Numbered from the stretch's first letter, positions 26,321 to 35,826 are shown. The stretch is 64,000 bases of DNA from Kangiella taiwanensis (GCF_020005165.1 NZ_JAHCLT010000001.1:1-64000); one strand, 5' to 3'. Numbers and translations are program-made. The notes: generated from the sequence alone by a model not told the origin.

Positions 26321-26863
26321 ATGAGCGAATCAATGAGCAAACCCGTCGCCCCGTTTAATTTTCAACAGTGGATTGATGAACATCGTCATTTGCTGAAACC
26401 ACCCGTGTGTAATAAGCAAGTCTTTGAGCAGGATGATTTTATTGTCATGGTCGTCGGCGGTCCGAATGGTCGTCGTGACTTTCATTACGACGAGGGGCCG
26501 GAATTCTTTTATCAGCTTGAGGGGGAGATGGAGTTACGCACCATTCAAGATGGCAAGCGTGTGGACTACCCTATTAAAGCAGGTGAAATCTTTTTATTAC
26601 CGCCTAAAGTTCCCCACTCACCTGTTCGTTTCGAGAATTCGATTGGCTTAGTGGTCGAGCGGAAGCGGTTAGACCATGAAAAAGATGGGTTGATGTGGTT
26701 CTGTGAAAACTGTGATCACAAACTCTATGAAGAGTATTTCCAACTGACCAATGTTGAGAAAGATTTCCTGCCGGTTTTCGAACGCTTTCTGGATAGCGAA
26801 GAAAACCGCACTTGTGAACAATGCGGTACTGTCATGCCGAAAGAAAACAAATTGGATCTGTAA
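26321..26863 (+). CDS. nbaC: 3-hydroxyanthranilate 3,4-dioxygenase
   Basis: An iron(II) cupin dioxygenase that opens the ring of 3-hydroxyanthranilate to 2-amino-3-carboxymuconate-6-semialdehyde. The 180-aa form carries metal ligands in [14 protein letters not shown] and VPHSPVRF. It also has the second, rubredoxin-like iron site of bacterial enzymes, two CxxC pairs near the C-terminus (CENC and CEQC). The ATG at 26321 has AAGGAG 6 bp upstream, so the 13 residues before it are excluded. The gene is followed after 3 bp by the ACMS decarboxylase gene, which consumes its unstable product. Confidence 0.96.
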   Translation: MSESMSKPVAPFNFQQWIDEHRHLLKPPVCNKQVFEQDDFIVMVVGGPNGRRDFHYDEGPEFFYQLEGEMELRTIQDGKRVDYPIKAGEIFLLPPKVPHSPVRFENSIGLVVERKRLDHEKDGLMWFCENCDHKLYEEYFQLTNVEKDFLPVFERFLDSEENRTCEQCGTVMPKENKLDL

Positions 26864-26866
26864 CTT

Positions 26867-27886
26867 ATGAGCCAACTTAAAATTGATATACATACGCACA
26901 TTCTCCCTGAAAACTGGCCTGATTTAAAAGAACGTTATGGTTATGGTGGTTTTGTGCAGCTTGACCACCATAAGTGCGGCTGCGCCCGAATGATGGTCGA
27001 TGGTAAGTTTTTCCGCGAGATTGAGGAAAATTGCTGGTCACCAGAAGTTCGCATGAAGGAATGTGATGTGCATGGCGTTCATGTGCAGGTGCTCTCAACA
27101 GTCCCTGTGATGTTCAACTATTGGGCCAAACCAGACGATACTCATGATCTGTCACGTTACTTAAACGACCATATTGCAGGTATTGTTAAACAATACCCTA
27201 AGCGGTTTATTGGCTTGGGTACGTTGCCGATGCAGGCGCCAGAACTGGCGATTAAAGAGCTAGAGCGATGCGTCAACGAAATAGGTTTAGCCGGTGTGCA
27301 GATTGGCTCGCATATTAATGACTGGAATTTAAATGCACCTGAACTGGCTGAGTTTTTTGCAGCAGCAGAAGAGTTAGACGCGGCTATCTTTGTTCACCCT
27401 TGGGACATGGTGGGTAAAGAAAAAATGCAGAAATATTGGATGCCATGGTTAGTCGGTATGCCGGCAGAAACATCGCTTGCGATTAACTCCATGATTTTTG
27501 GCGGTGTGTTAGAGCGCCACCCAAAACTGCGAGTAGCTTTCGCGCACGGCGGTGGTAGTTTCCCTGCGACTATTGGCCGAATTGAGCACGCTTATAATGT
27601 TCGCCCAGATTTGATGACGGTGGATAATCCACACAACCCTCGTAAATATCTTGATCAAATTTATCTCGACACACTGGTACATGATAAAGGCATGCTGGAT
27701 TATATCGTTAACTTGATGGGGCCTGAAAAATTGGCGCTAGGTACTGACTATCCATTCCCGCTAGGTGAACTTGAGCCTGGTAAGTTAATTGCATCCATGA
27801 ATTACGATGCATCAATCGAGGATCGTTTATTGCACGGCACTGCTCTTGAATGGCTTAAGCTCAATAAGCAGGACTTTATATCATGA
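26867..27886 (+). CDS. nbaD: 2-amino-3-carboxymuconate-6-semialdehyde decarboxylase (ACMSD)
   Basis: A zinc amidohydrolase-fold decarboxylase (339 aa) converting ACMS to 2-aminomuconate-6-semialdehyde, diverting flux from quinolinate/NAD. The metal ligands are recognisable: HxH in IDIHTHILPE, the Lys/His segment FVHPWDMVG, AFAHGGGSFP and the late Asp in LGTDYPFPLGE. Length equals the Pseudomonas enzyme and human ACMSD. Its stop overlaps the next start by 4 nt (ATGA), indicating translational coupling. Confidence 0.95.
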   Translation: MSQLKIDIHTHILPENWPDLKERYGYGGFVQLDHHKCGCARMMVDGKFFREIEENCWSPEVRMKECDVHGVHVQVLSTVPVMFNYWAKPDDTHDLSRYLNDHIAGIVKQYPKRFIGLGTLPMQAPELAIKELERCVNEIGLAGVQIGSHINDWNLNAPELAEFFAAAEELDAAIFVHPWDMVGKEKMQKYWMPWLVGMPAETSLAINSMIFGGVLERHPKLRVAFAHGGGSFPATIGRIEHAYNVRPDLMTVDNPHNPRKYLDQIYLDTLVHDKGMLDYIVNLMGPEKLALGTDYPFPLGELEPGKLIASMNYDASIEDRLLHGTALEWLKLNKQDFIS

Positions 27887-28740
27887 ACCCCTACGTGGAG
27901 TTTGATGGGCAGCTATTCCAGTTAGAATTATCGCAAGCTTGCTCGATAGCGATCCCTCTGACGTTTGACGAACATCAGCCCAATCACTTCGGTGCGGCTC
28001 AAGCGCAAGCACAGCCCCTACAAGCTGGCGGTTTTGTTGGCGACACACAGCGTGGTGGTAGCTGTAATGTGCAGAGCATTTCTATGGTTCCACATTGCAA
28101 TGGGACTCATACAGAAACGGTTCAGCACATCGTTGACCAGAGCGTTGCCGTTGGCGATGCTCTGAGCAGCTCCTTGACTAGCTGTTTTGTACTCTCCGTT
28201 ACGCCGATTGCCGCTAGCGACACTGAAGAGAGTTACCATCCAAACTTGGAGCTGAATGATCAAGTCATTACCAAAGCCATGTTACAAGAGCAGCTTAGCT
28301 CCGAAGATTTAGACTTAATGGGCTCCGTCGCGATTCGTACCTTGCCCAATGCACCATCAAAATGTGAAACGGTTTATGGACAAGAGCATCAGCCACCATT
28401 TTTTACTACTGAAGCGATTCAGTGGCTCAGCCAGTCGAACATTCATCATCTGCTGGTCGACTTTCCTTCTATCGATAAGATGTATGACGAAGGTCAACTT
28501 CACAACCATCATACTTTCTGGAATGTCCCTGCAGGAAGCCACGAATTAACCGATACCACACTGACGCATCGCACCATTACTGAAATGATATACATCAATG
28601 ATGATATTACCGATGGGCTTTATTGGTTAAACCTTCAAATCCCACACTTCCAGTTAGATGCAGCACCTAGTCGTCCTGTACTTTACCCTTTAACTGACGT
28701 CACCCAAGACAATGGTGGCGAAGACGTTGGAACAGAATAA
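27883..28740 (+). CDS. Cyclase-family hydrolase, putative kynurenine formamidase
   Basis: A 285-residue protein of the metal-dependent cyclase/KynB superfamily (COG1878). It probably fills the N-formylkynurenine formamidase step, since it lies between ACMSD and kynureninase with 4-nt and 2-nt junctions. The metal motif differs from KynB: instead of H-x3-H-x-D it reads HCNGTHTETVQHI, with an extra residue and Glu replacing Asp. A later HNHHTFW segment may add ligands. It is about 70 residues longer than KynB (~210 aa). The formamidase role is inferred from context and is less certain than its neighbours. Confidence 0.72.
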   Translation: MNPYVEFDGQLFQLELSQACSIAIPLTFDEHQPNHFGAAQAQAQPLQAGGFVGDTQRGGSCNVQSISMVPHCNGTHTETVQHIVDQSVAVGDALSSSLTSCFVLSVTPIAASDTEESYHPNLELNDQVITKAMLQEQLSSEDLDLMGSVAIRTLPNAPSKCETVYGQEHQPPFFTTEAIQWLSQSNIHHLLVDFPSIDKMYDEGQLHNHHTFWNVPAGSHELTDTTLTHRTITEMIYINDDITDGLYWLNLQIPHFQLDAAPSRPVLYPLTDVTQDNGGEDVGTE

Positions 28741-28742
28741 TC

Positions 28743-30032
28743 ATGAGTAACTTATTTTCATTAGAATATGCACAGCAACTTGATGCACAAGATCCTCTTA
28801 GCGCTATTCGCCAAGAGTTTAGCATCCCCAAGCAAAGTAATGGTGAAGAAGAAATTTATCTTTGTGGCAACTCCCTAGGGCTACAGCCAAAACTTGCGGC
28901 GCAATACGTTAACGACGAATTACAACAATGGCAAAAGCTCGGTGTGAAAGGTCATTTCTCAGGTGACTTTCCTTGGATGCCGTACCATGAGTTTTTAAGT
29001 GACGGTTTTGCCGACTTAGTTGGCGCTAAGGTCAAAGAAGTCGTTAGCATGAATACTTTAACCGCAAACCTGCACTTTATGATGGTCAGCTTTTACCGCC
29101 CTACTGCAACACGTCATAAAATCATTATTGAAGACCACGCCTTCCCATCGGATCACTACGCAGTTGAATCGCAAATCAAATATCATGGCTTTGACCCTAC
29201 CGAGAGTATGGTGTTACTCAAGCCGCGAGAAGGTGAAGAAACCTTGCGCACCGAAGATATTTTGAGCGCAATTGAAGAACATGGCCAAAGCACTGCCTTG
29301 ATCATGTTGCCGGGTGTTCAATACTACACAGGCCAAGTGCTGGACATGAAAATCATTACTGAGGCAGGTCACGCACAAGGTTGTAACGTCGGCTTTGATC
29401 TAGCTCATGCTGCTGGCAACATTCCGATGAAGCTTCATGAGTGGAACGTCGACTTTGCTGCTTGGTGTACTTATAAATATCTTAACTCAGGCCCGGGCTC
29501 AGTGGCTGGCTGCTTCGTTCATGAGCGCCATCATTCAAATAAAGACTTGCCACGTTTTGCTGGCTGGTGGGGTCACGATAAAGATTCCCGCTTTAAGATG
29601 GAAAACCACTTTATTCCAATGGAAAGTGCCGAAGCTTGGCAACTATCAAACCCACCAATTCTATCTTTGGCTGCAATTCGTGGCTCTTTGGACACCATAA
29701 AAAAAGCCGGTGGTATTCAAAAGCTCCGTGAGAAATCCTTAAAACTGACAGGCTATTTGCGTGAGCTGTTAGAGCAAGAGTTATCAACAGAAATTAATAT
29801 TCTTACGCCAAAGGACACAGCAGCATCAGGCTCGCAACTATCATTAACGGTTAACTTGCATGGAGCCGATGGCAAGCAAATTTTCGACGCCATTGAAGCC
29901 GCTGGTGTGACTTGTGATTTCCGTTATCCTAACGTCATCCGTGTTGCGCCTGTACCACAGTACAATTCTTTTACTGATTGCTACCGTTTCGTCATGATAC
30001 TAAAGCAAGCCATCGAAGGAGCAGCTTCATGA
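28743..30032 (+). CDS. kynU: Kynureninase
   Basis: A PLP enzyme cleaving 3-hydroxykynurenine (or kynurenine) to 3-hydroxyanthranilate (or anthranilate) and alanine. Length is 429 aa. The Schiff-base lysine is Lys245 in CTYKYLNSGPG, preceded by GFDLAHAAGN with the PLP Asp. The N-terminal YLCGNSLGLQP and the FAGWWGHD loop are diagnostic. The stop codon overlaps the kmo ATG (ATGA). With a 3-hydroxyanthranilate dioxygenase in the operon, 3-hydroxykynurenine is the expected physiological substrate. Confidence 0.97.
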   Translation: MSNLFSLEYAQQLDAQDPLSAIRQEFSIPKQSNGEEEIYLCGNSLGLQPKLAAQYVNDELQQWQKLGVKGHFSGDFPWMPYHEFLSDGFADLVGAKVKEVVSMNTLTANLHFMMVSFYRPTATRHKIIIEDHAFPSDHYAVESQIKYHGFDPTESMVLLKPREGEETLRTEDILSAIEEHGQSTALIMLPGVQYYTGQVLDMKIITEAGHAQGCNVGFDLAHAAGNIPMKLHEWNVDFAAWCTYKYLNSGPGSVAGCFVHERHHSNKDLPRFAGWWGHDKDSRFKMENHFIPMESAEAWQLSNPPILSLAAIRGSLDTIKKAGGIQKLREKSLKLTGYLRELLEQELSTEINILTPKDTAASGSQLSLTVNLHGADGKQIFDAIEAAGVTCDFRYPNVIRVAPVPQYNSFTDCYRFVMILKQAIEGAAS

Positions 30033-31393
30033 GTCAACGCATCACGATGATTGGAGCTGGCCTAGTCGGCTCTTTGATGAGTATTTACCTCGGCCATCGT
30101 GGGTACACGGTCGATGTCTTTGATAAACTGCCTGACATTCGTCGCACATCAATCCCAGCCGGTCGCTCCATCAACTTAGCTCTCGCCAACAGAGGCATTC
30201 GCGCACTACAGCAAGTCGGCGTTATGGATAAAGTTGAGAAGTTATTGATTCCGATGAAGGGGCGAATGCTACATGACGCTGCAGGTCAGCTGACTCTCCA
30301 ACCCTATGGTCAAAAAGCTGAAGAAGTTATCTACTCAGTATCCCGTGCAGGTTTAGTCAGTCTATTGCGAGATGAAGCCGAAGCAACTGGCAACGTGACA
30401 TTTCACTTCGAAAGTAAGCTCATAGATATTGATCCTAACAACAAAAGCATCACACTGAAGAATGAAAACACCGACCATGAGTTCTCACACGACTACGATG
30501 TCCTATTAGGCACAGACGGTGCTGGCTCAAAGACACGGCGAACGTTACAGCAACTTGGACTCAAAGGGTTTTCGTCAGAATTATTGGAGCACTCTTATAA
30601 AGAGTTGACTATCCCGGCAGGCAAAACCAGCGCTTTTCAAATCGAAAAAGAAGCTCTCCACATCTGGCCTCGTGGCGGCTATATGCTTATCGCCTTACCA
30701 AACTTGGATGGTTCCTTTACAGTTACTTTGTTTATGCCGAACAAAGGTCCAGTAAGTTTTGAAGCTTTTAAAAACAAGGCTGATGTCGAGCAGTTCTTCC
30801 AAGAACAATTTAGCGATGTCCTAGAGTTGATTCCAAATTTGGCAGACGACTACTTCACAAACCCAACGGGTATTCTAGGTACGGTTCGCGCAGAAAACTG
30901 GGCATACAAAGATATCTTGTTGTTTGGTGATGCCTCGCATGCCATTGTGCCCTTCCACGGTCAAGGTATGAACTGTGGCTTTGAGGATTGCTCAGAGCTT
31001 TATCGTTTACTCAATAAGTATTCTGACGACTGGGCTAAAGTTCTCTCTGAGTTTACAGCAACACGTCGCGACAATGCCGATGCCATTGCTGATATGGCCT
31101 TGGAGAACTATGTAGAAATGCGCGACTCCGTCCGCGATCCACAATTTCAATTGAAGAAAGCCATCGCTTTTAAACTCGAGCAACACTACCCTACCCAATT
31201 TATTCCGCGATACTCTATGGTCATGTTCCACCATATTCCTTATGCAGAAGCTTATCAGCGTGGAAAAATCCAAGCGGATATCTTAACTAAGCTTGCAGCA
31301 GACAACGAAACTATTGATGATATTGACTGGAAGTATGCAGGACAACTCGTCCAGGAATGCTTAAAACCTATTTCAAAGGAGTTTTTACATTGA
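30029..31393 (+). CDS. kmo: Kynurenine 3-monooxygenase
   Basis: An FAD and NADPH dependent aromatic hydroxylase converting kynurenine to 3-hydroxykynurenine. From the ATG overlapping the kynU stop it is 454 aa. It shows the N-terminal FAD loop GAGLVGSLMSIYLG, the RSINLALANRG substrate loop, LLGTDGAGS and the FAD ribityl motif LFGDASHAIVPFHGQGMNCG. The C-terminal ~80 residues, with RYSMVMFHHIPY, form the Kmo-specific helical domain. The next gene begins inside its stop codon. Confidence 0.97.
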   Translation: MSQRITMIGAGLVGSLMSIYLGHRGYTVDVFDKLPDIRRTSIPAGRSINLALANRGIRALQQVGVMDKVEKLLIPMKGRMLHDAAGQLTLQPYGQKAEEVIYSVSRAGLVSLLRDEAEATGNVTFHFESKLIDIDPNNKSITLKNENTDHEFSHDYDVLLGTDGAGSKTRRTLQQLGLKGFSSELLEHSYKELTIPAGKTSAFQIEKEALHIWPRGGYMLIALPNLDGSFTVTLFMPNKGPVSFEAFKNKADVEQFFQEQFSDVLELIPNLADDYFTNPTGILGTVRAENWAYKDILLFGDASHAIVPFHGQGMNCGFEDCSELYRLLNKYSDDWAKVLSEFTATRRDNADAIADMALENYVEMRDSVRDPQFQLKKAIAFKLEQHYPTQFIPRYSMVMFHHIPYAEAYQRGKIQADILTKLAADNETIDDIDWKYAGQLVQECLKPISKEFLH

Positions 31394-32436
31394 AAATGAC
31401 AACGATTAAAACTGTGATACTTGGTTTGTGTTTCGGCTCAAGTTTAGTCTTAGCGAATGATAACGAGTCACAAGATAAGAGTACTATTCAACTTGCTGAT
31501 GACTGGATGAATTACTTAGCGCACGATGACCGCCAAGGTCGCTTAACCGGTAGCGTGGAAAATACTGACGTTCAGCAGTGGCTCATTGAACGCTTTGAAG
31601 ATATCGGTATTGAGCAAGTCCCAGGGCAAGATTCATACTTACAAAAGTTTACGGCTCACAACAGAAAGGGCGAGCCACTACAGGCTGCCAATGTTATTGG
31701 TTACATCCCTTGCAACTGTGAGTCTGAGCGTTACTTTTTTGTCGGTGCTCATTATGACCATGTTGGTACCAACCCTAAGCTTGAAGGTGACCAAATCTTC
31801 AATGGCGCAGACGATGATGCCAGTGGTGTTGTCGCATCTTTAATTTTTGCCAAAACATTGAAGCAATATGACAGCTTACCGTTTAACGTCGTCATCGCTG
31901 CTTGGGATGCCGAAGAGATGGGCTTGCAAGGTTCAAAGTATTTCGCACAAAACCCATGGATTCCACTCAACAAGATCGAAAGTGGCTTTATGTTTGAACT
32001 AGTAGGTGTTCCACTAGAAGACAAGCTAAACAGTGCGTGGATGACAGGCGATAAATACTCCACACTGTATCCAACGTTAAAAGCAGAGCTAGCAAAACAA
32101 GGTTGGGAACTCGACCCTGTGCTGGACCCAAAGATGGGCCTCTTCTTCCGCTCAGACAATGCTCCATTCGCCATGCTTGATGCTTCAAAAGATGACATCA
32201 AAAAAGCGTTTCAAAACGAGAAGAAAGCTGAAGTGACAGGTATTCCAATGCATGCTATTTCTGTTTGGCGTGGGCAAGGGCATTATCACCAACCGAACGA
32301 TGATGCTTCTATTATTAATATACCTAACCTGGTTTCTCTTGCCGAGTCTTTAGGAAAAGCATTCCACACTCTCCCTGCTGACACAGCAATCGAGTGGCTA
32401 GAGAATGGTCAGTTTGAGTTTACTCGTCCTGAGTAA
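31390..32436 (+). CDS. Exported M28-family zinc aminopeptidase
   Basis: A 348-residue secreted or periplasmic peptidase. A signal peptide (about 1-22, ending LVLA-ND) is followed by the M28 core with two-zinc ligands: HYDHVGTNP, FNGADDDASG, AWDAEEMGLQGS and a late HYHQPNDD. TTG is the preferred start because AAGGAG lies 8 bp upstream and the codon overlaps the kmo stop (TTGA); an ATG two codons later is the alternative. Coupling to the kynurenine operon suggests peptides as a tryptophan source, which is an inference. It converges end to end with the HIT gene. Confidence 0.9.
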   Translation: MKMTTIKTVILGLCFGSSLVLANDNESQDKSTIQLADDWMNYLAHDDRQGRLTGSVENTDVQQWLIERFEDIGIEQVPGQDSYLQKFTAHNRKGEPLQAANVIGYIPCNCESERYFFVGAHYDHVGTNPKLEGDQIFNGADDDASGVVASLIFAKTLKQYDSLPFNVVIAAWDAEEMGLQGSKYFAQNPWIPLNKIESGFMFELVGVPLEDKLNSAWMTGDKYSTLYPTLKAELAKQGWELDPVLDPKMGLFFRSDNAPFAMLDASKDDIKKAFQNEKKAEVTGIPMHAISVWRGQGHYHQPNDDASIINIPNLVSLAESLGKAFHTLPADTAIEWLENGQFEFTRPE

Positions 32437-32868
32437 TCAGTCTAACGGACGATAGTTCGGGTGATTGCTAAGCCCTTGGTTAAGCTTAGCAATCATCGCT
32501 TCTAATCCTTGCTCGTCATAAGCTTTCGGCGTAACTTTGCCCCAAATTGGCGCAGGCCAAGCGACATCACTTTTAAACCGTGCGACATGATGAATATGAA
32601 GTTGCGGCACCATATTACCTAATGCCGCCTGATTCATTTTGTCGGCATGAAACATTTCGCTCATAGCTTTTGAAACAAAATTAGATTCTTTCATCAAAAG
32701 GTGTTGCTGCGCTTCTGAAAGCTCAAAAGCTTCACGAATATTCTCAACCTGAGGGACTAAAATGACCCAAGGATAATGTTCATCATTCATCAGCAATACC
32801 ATACACAACTCAAAACGTCCGAGCTGTATGCAATCTTTCGTTAATACGGGGTGCAGTTTAAAGGCCAA
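32437..32868 (-). CDS. HIT-domain protein
   Basis: A small HIT-superfamily nucleotide hydrolase or transferase homologue, 143 aa from the TTG used here. The histidine triad appears as QLHIHHVAR, and GNMVPQLHIHH plus WPAPIWG are typical of the bacterial branch. TTG at 32868 has AGGAG 7 bp upstream and yields the homologous beginning AFKLHPVL. Reading further upstream would intrude into the end of the PBP1b gene, which it overlaps by 11 bp. The substrate is unknown. Confidence 0.85.
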   Translation of the reverse strand: MAFKLHPVLTKDCIQLGRFELCMVLLMNDEHYPWVILVPQVENIREAFELSEAQQHLLMKESNFVSKAMSEMFHADKMNQAALGNMVPQLHIHHVARFKSDVAWPAPIWGKVTPKAYDEQGLEAMIAKLNQGLSNHPNYRPLD

Positions 32869-35179
32869 AAAAGGACTCCTCTTCTTCTGGGGCACATGGA
32901 GCCTCTTCTGTTGGCGCCGTCCCTCTAATAAATGGAATTTCGACTGACACCTCACAATAATCATTCGCTAGCAGGCCACTGTCGGCATCGATCAGTTTCC
33001 ACTCAATATTGTCTTCATAGCCCAGACGCAATGTCTCAGTTGGTAGCCCATTAAAGATATCCGTAAATACTGGCAGCGCCGCTGACGAGCCGGTAATATT
33101 CGCTTCTTTGTTATCATCACGACCAACCCATACTACCGCTAAATGCTCACCTGAGAATCCTGCGAACCAAGAGTCTTTTAGATCATTGGTCGTACCGGTC
33201 TTTCCTGCAAACTTGGTAAACGGGTTTTGATTATGCAGGTAACGCGCGGTCCCTTTTTCTACAACCAACTGCATTCCAGCTTTGACCAAGTAAGTATTTA
33301 GCTCAGATGCGATTCGCTCTGACTCAATCGGATATCGTTCTAAAAGACCCCCTTGGTTATCGGTTACTGCAGTAATCGCTGCAGGTTTAATTTTCAAACC
33401 ACCACTGGCCAACGATTGATACAACCCTGCTAATTCCACTGGCGTCAGCTCGAGTACGCCGAGCGGCAATGCATCCAAGGCTCTAACCTCGCCTTCTACG
33501 CCTGCTTGTTCGATAAAGTCCGCAACCGTATCAATACCCACTTGCTGTCCTAAGCGAGCCATTGCAATATTGTAGGAGTTCATCAACGCCACGAACAAGG
33601 GTACTTGTCCATGATGCTGACGGTCATAATTTCGCGGCTGCCATAAGGTGCCATCTCGTTGCTTCAGCGATAAGGGTTCATCACTAATAATGGTCGCCAA
33701 ATCATACTGACTGCTCTTTTCTAAAGCAGCTAACACTACGAAAGGTTTGATGACCGAACCGATTTGACGCTTGGCATCTATCGCACGATTAAAACCCGCT
33801 TTGTCCGTATAGCGATCACCGACTAAGGCCAGAATATTTCCTGTCTGGCTAGAGGTGATAATAACTGCTGTTTGTAGCGACTCTTCTTCAATACCTTTTG
33901 AGCTTTCTATCCGAGCCAATGTCGAAGCGACTTTCTCTTCGGTATAACGTTGCATCACTGGGTCCAGCGTTGTGAAAATACGAAGTCCTTCTGATTTTAG
34001 CTCGTCTTCAGAGTAAGAGTCCTGTAAACGGCGACGCACCAGATCCATAAACGCAGGCACTCGAGATAGTTTTAATTCCGGCTTATTCACAACCGACAGC
34101 GTGGTCTCTCGCTGCTGCTGATACTCTTGCTCGGTTAAATACTTTTGATCATGCATCAGTCGCAATACTTGATTTCGACGCTTCAAAGCCGCTTCTTTCT
34201 TACGACGGGGGTTGTAACCGCTAGGACTTTTCAGCATACCTACAAGCAACGCAGACTGCGCTGGCGTTAGGTCACGAACACGCTTATCAAAAAAGTACTG
34301 GCTGGCTAAACCCACGCCATGAATAGCGCGACCACCGTCTTGACCAAAGTAGACTTCGTTGTAATAAGCTTGCAGGATGTCATCTTTCTCATAACGAACT
34401 TCAAGTATCACCGACATGATGGCTTCTTTAAATTTACGCCACAAAGTTCGCTCATTTGTTAAGAAGTAATTTTTGACCAGCTGCTGGGTAATGGTGCTAC
34501 CGCCCTGCGAACGGCCGTCACTGGTCACATTGTGCCAAAGTGCACGCATGATCGCTTTAGGCGAGACCCCGCTGTGCTCATAGAAATCACGATCTTCGAC
34601 GGTCAACAGAGCTTGCTTAAAATGCTCCGGGACATCATCAAGGTGAACCAATATTCGGTCTTCCAATCGATTAGGGTGAAACTGTCCAATAAGTAGTGGA
34701 TCAAGCCGCGCCATTTGCAAGGTTTCACCCGTATCACGATTTTTCAACTCTGCGATACGCCCCGATTTAATATTGAACGATACGGGTAGAGAATCTTGTT
34801 GCCCGTCCCAAAACTGAAATTCACGGATGTGGATAAAGAAAGAGCCTTTGTAATTTTCGTAATCACCTTGGCGCGTGGCTTTCACAACTTTACGATATCC
34901 CAAAAGCTCAAGCTCTTGGCGCAAACGCGTTGGCGTCATCGGTTTTCCATTGGCTAACTCCAACGACTGCGCATAAACACGAGCAGGTAACTGCCAACGG
35001 TTCTCTTTAAATTTACTTTGAATAACCGAGTCGAGATACAGCACAAAGCCGGCCAAAAGCACCACAAAGACGAGGGACAGCTTCCAAAATAGTGAACGCC
35101 ACTTTTTTCTTCGCGCTAACTTTGCTTTGGTATTTTTATTTGTTGCTTTACTGGTTTTCTTTTTAGGCTTTTTTGACAT
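32858..35179 (-). CDS. mrcB: Penicillin-binding protein 1b (bifunctional transglycosylase/transpeptidase)
   Basis: A class A PBP of 773 residues that polymerises lipid II and cross-links peptidoglycan. A basic Lys-rich cytoplasmic tail (1-28) and one membrane helix (about 30-48) are followed by a UB2H domain (about 60-150). Next is the GT51 transglycosylase (EDRDFYEHSGV, GGSTITQQLVKN). The transpeptidase has active-site Ser in GSVIKPF, SYN in NSYNIAMARLG and KTGTTND. The UB2H region suggests activation by an outer-membrane LpoB-like lipoprotein. Its 3' end overlaps the HIT gene by 11 bp. It is divergent from thpR. Confidence 0.96.
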   Translation of the reverse strand: MSKKPKKKTSKATNKNTKAKLARRKKWRSLFWKLSLVFVVLLAGFVLYLDSVIQSKFKENRWQLPARVYAQSLELANGKPMTPTRLRQELELLGYRKVVKATRQGDYENYKGSFFIHIREFQFWDGQQDSLPVSFNIKSGRIAELKNRDTGETLQMARLDPLLIGQFHPNRLEDRILVHLDDVPEHFKQALLTVEDRDFYEHSGVSPKAIMRALWHNVTSDGRSQGGSTITQQLVKNYFLTNERTLWRKFKEAIMSVILEVRYEKDDILQAYYNEVYFGQDGGRAIHGVGLASQYFFDKRVRDLTPAQSALLVGMLKSPSGYNPRRKKEAALKRRNQVLRLMHDQKYLTEQEYQQQRETTLSVVNKPELKLSRVPAFMDLVRRRLQDSYSEDELKSEGLRIFTTLDPVMQRYTEEKVASTLARIESSKGIEEESLQTAVIITSSQTGNILALVGDRYTDKAGFNRAIDAKRQIGSVIKPFVVLAALEKSSQYDLATIISDEPLSLKQRDGTLWQPRNYDRQHHGQVPLFVALMNSYNIAMARLGQQVGIDTVADFIEQAGVEGEVRALDALPLGVLELTPVELAGLYQSLASGGLKIKPAAITAVTDNQGGLLERYPIESERIASELNTYLVKAGMQLVVEKGTARYLHNQNPFTKFAGKTGTTNDLKDSWFAGFSGEHLAVVWVGRDDNKEANITGSSAALPVFTDIFNGLPTETLRLGYEDNIEWKLIDADSGLLANDYCEVSVEIPFIRGTAPTEEAPCAPEEEESFFGL

Positions 35180-35238
35180 ATTATCAATAAAGTTCGTTTC
35201 ATTAATGCCATCTTAGCAAATAAACCATCAAGAATTAT

Positions 35239-35826
35239 ATGTCATCTATTGCAAATTCTGTTAAAAATAAGGCAAGGCTATTTTTTGCGATAGAACTATC
35301 GCAAGATCTGAAGAATAAACTAGAAATTCTTCAGAAGAGCAGCCCTGTCTTCGCAGGACGCCCGGTAAAACCTCACAACTTTCACCTCACTCTACAGTTC
35401 CTAGGCGCTGTTCCGCATCAAGATATACACGATCTGTTCGATTCGATTGACACTCCTAACATTAAGCCTTTTGAACTCAGTATAGATCGTTATGCTTACT
35501 ACCCTAATACTGAAATTGGTTGTGTTGAGATATTGGAAGGCAAGCAGCACCTCAAACAGCTCAAGACCCATATTAATCAGTGCCTCGCCAGTGCAGGATT
35601 ACACTTCTCCAAAGACAAGCATGAATTTCGGCCTCACATTACGCTGTTTCGAGAGTCTCAGCCAATTGGAGATATCCTGCAGCCCTTAGATCTATCATGT
35701 AAAGTCGAGCGGTTTTGCTTAATGGAGTCCGTGCAGAATGAAAAAGGGGTGTACTACGAGGTTTTAGAGGAATGGCCGGTATATGAGCCAAGCATCAAAG
35801 AACAGTTTTTTGGGATAAAGGACTAG
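35239..35826 (+). CDS. thpR: RNA 2',3'-cyclic phosphodiesterase (2H family)
   Basis: A 195-residue 2H phosphoesterase (LigT/ThpR) that opens 2',3'-cyclic phosphates on RNA and can ligate tRNA halves in vitro. Both catalytic motifs are visible: HLTLQFLG (first HxT) and HITLFRES (second HxT). The N-terminal ARLFFAIELSQ and RPVKPHNF are family-typical. It is divergent from mrcB with about 60 bp between starts, and convergent with pepB. Confidence 0.93.
   Translation: MSSIANSVKNKARLFFAIELSQDLKNKLEILQKSSPVFAGRPVKPHNFHLTLQFLGAVPHQDIHDLFDSIDTPNIKPFELSIDRYAYYPNTEIGCVEILEGKQHLKQLKTHINQCLASAGLHFSKDKHEFRPHITLFRESQPIGDILQPLDLSCKVERFCLMESVQNEKGVYYEVLEEWPVYEPSIKEQFFGIKD

Noticed and set aside
31752-32201. 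149-codon minus-strand frame inside the M28 peptidase gene
   Set aside because: The plus-strand frame has a full peptidase active site; the antisense frame is Ser/Pro-rich with no family signature.
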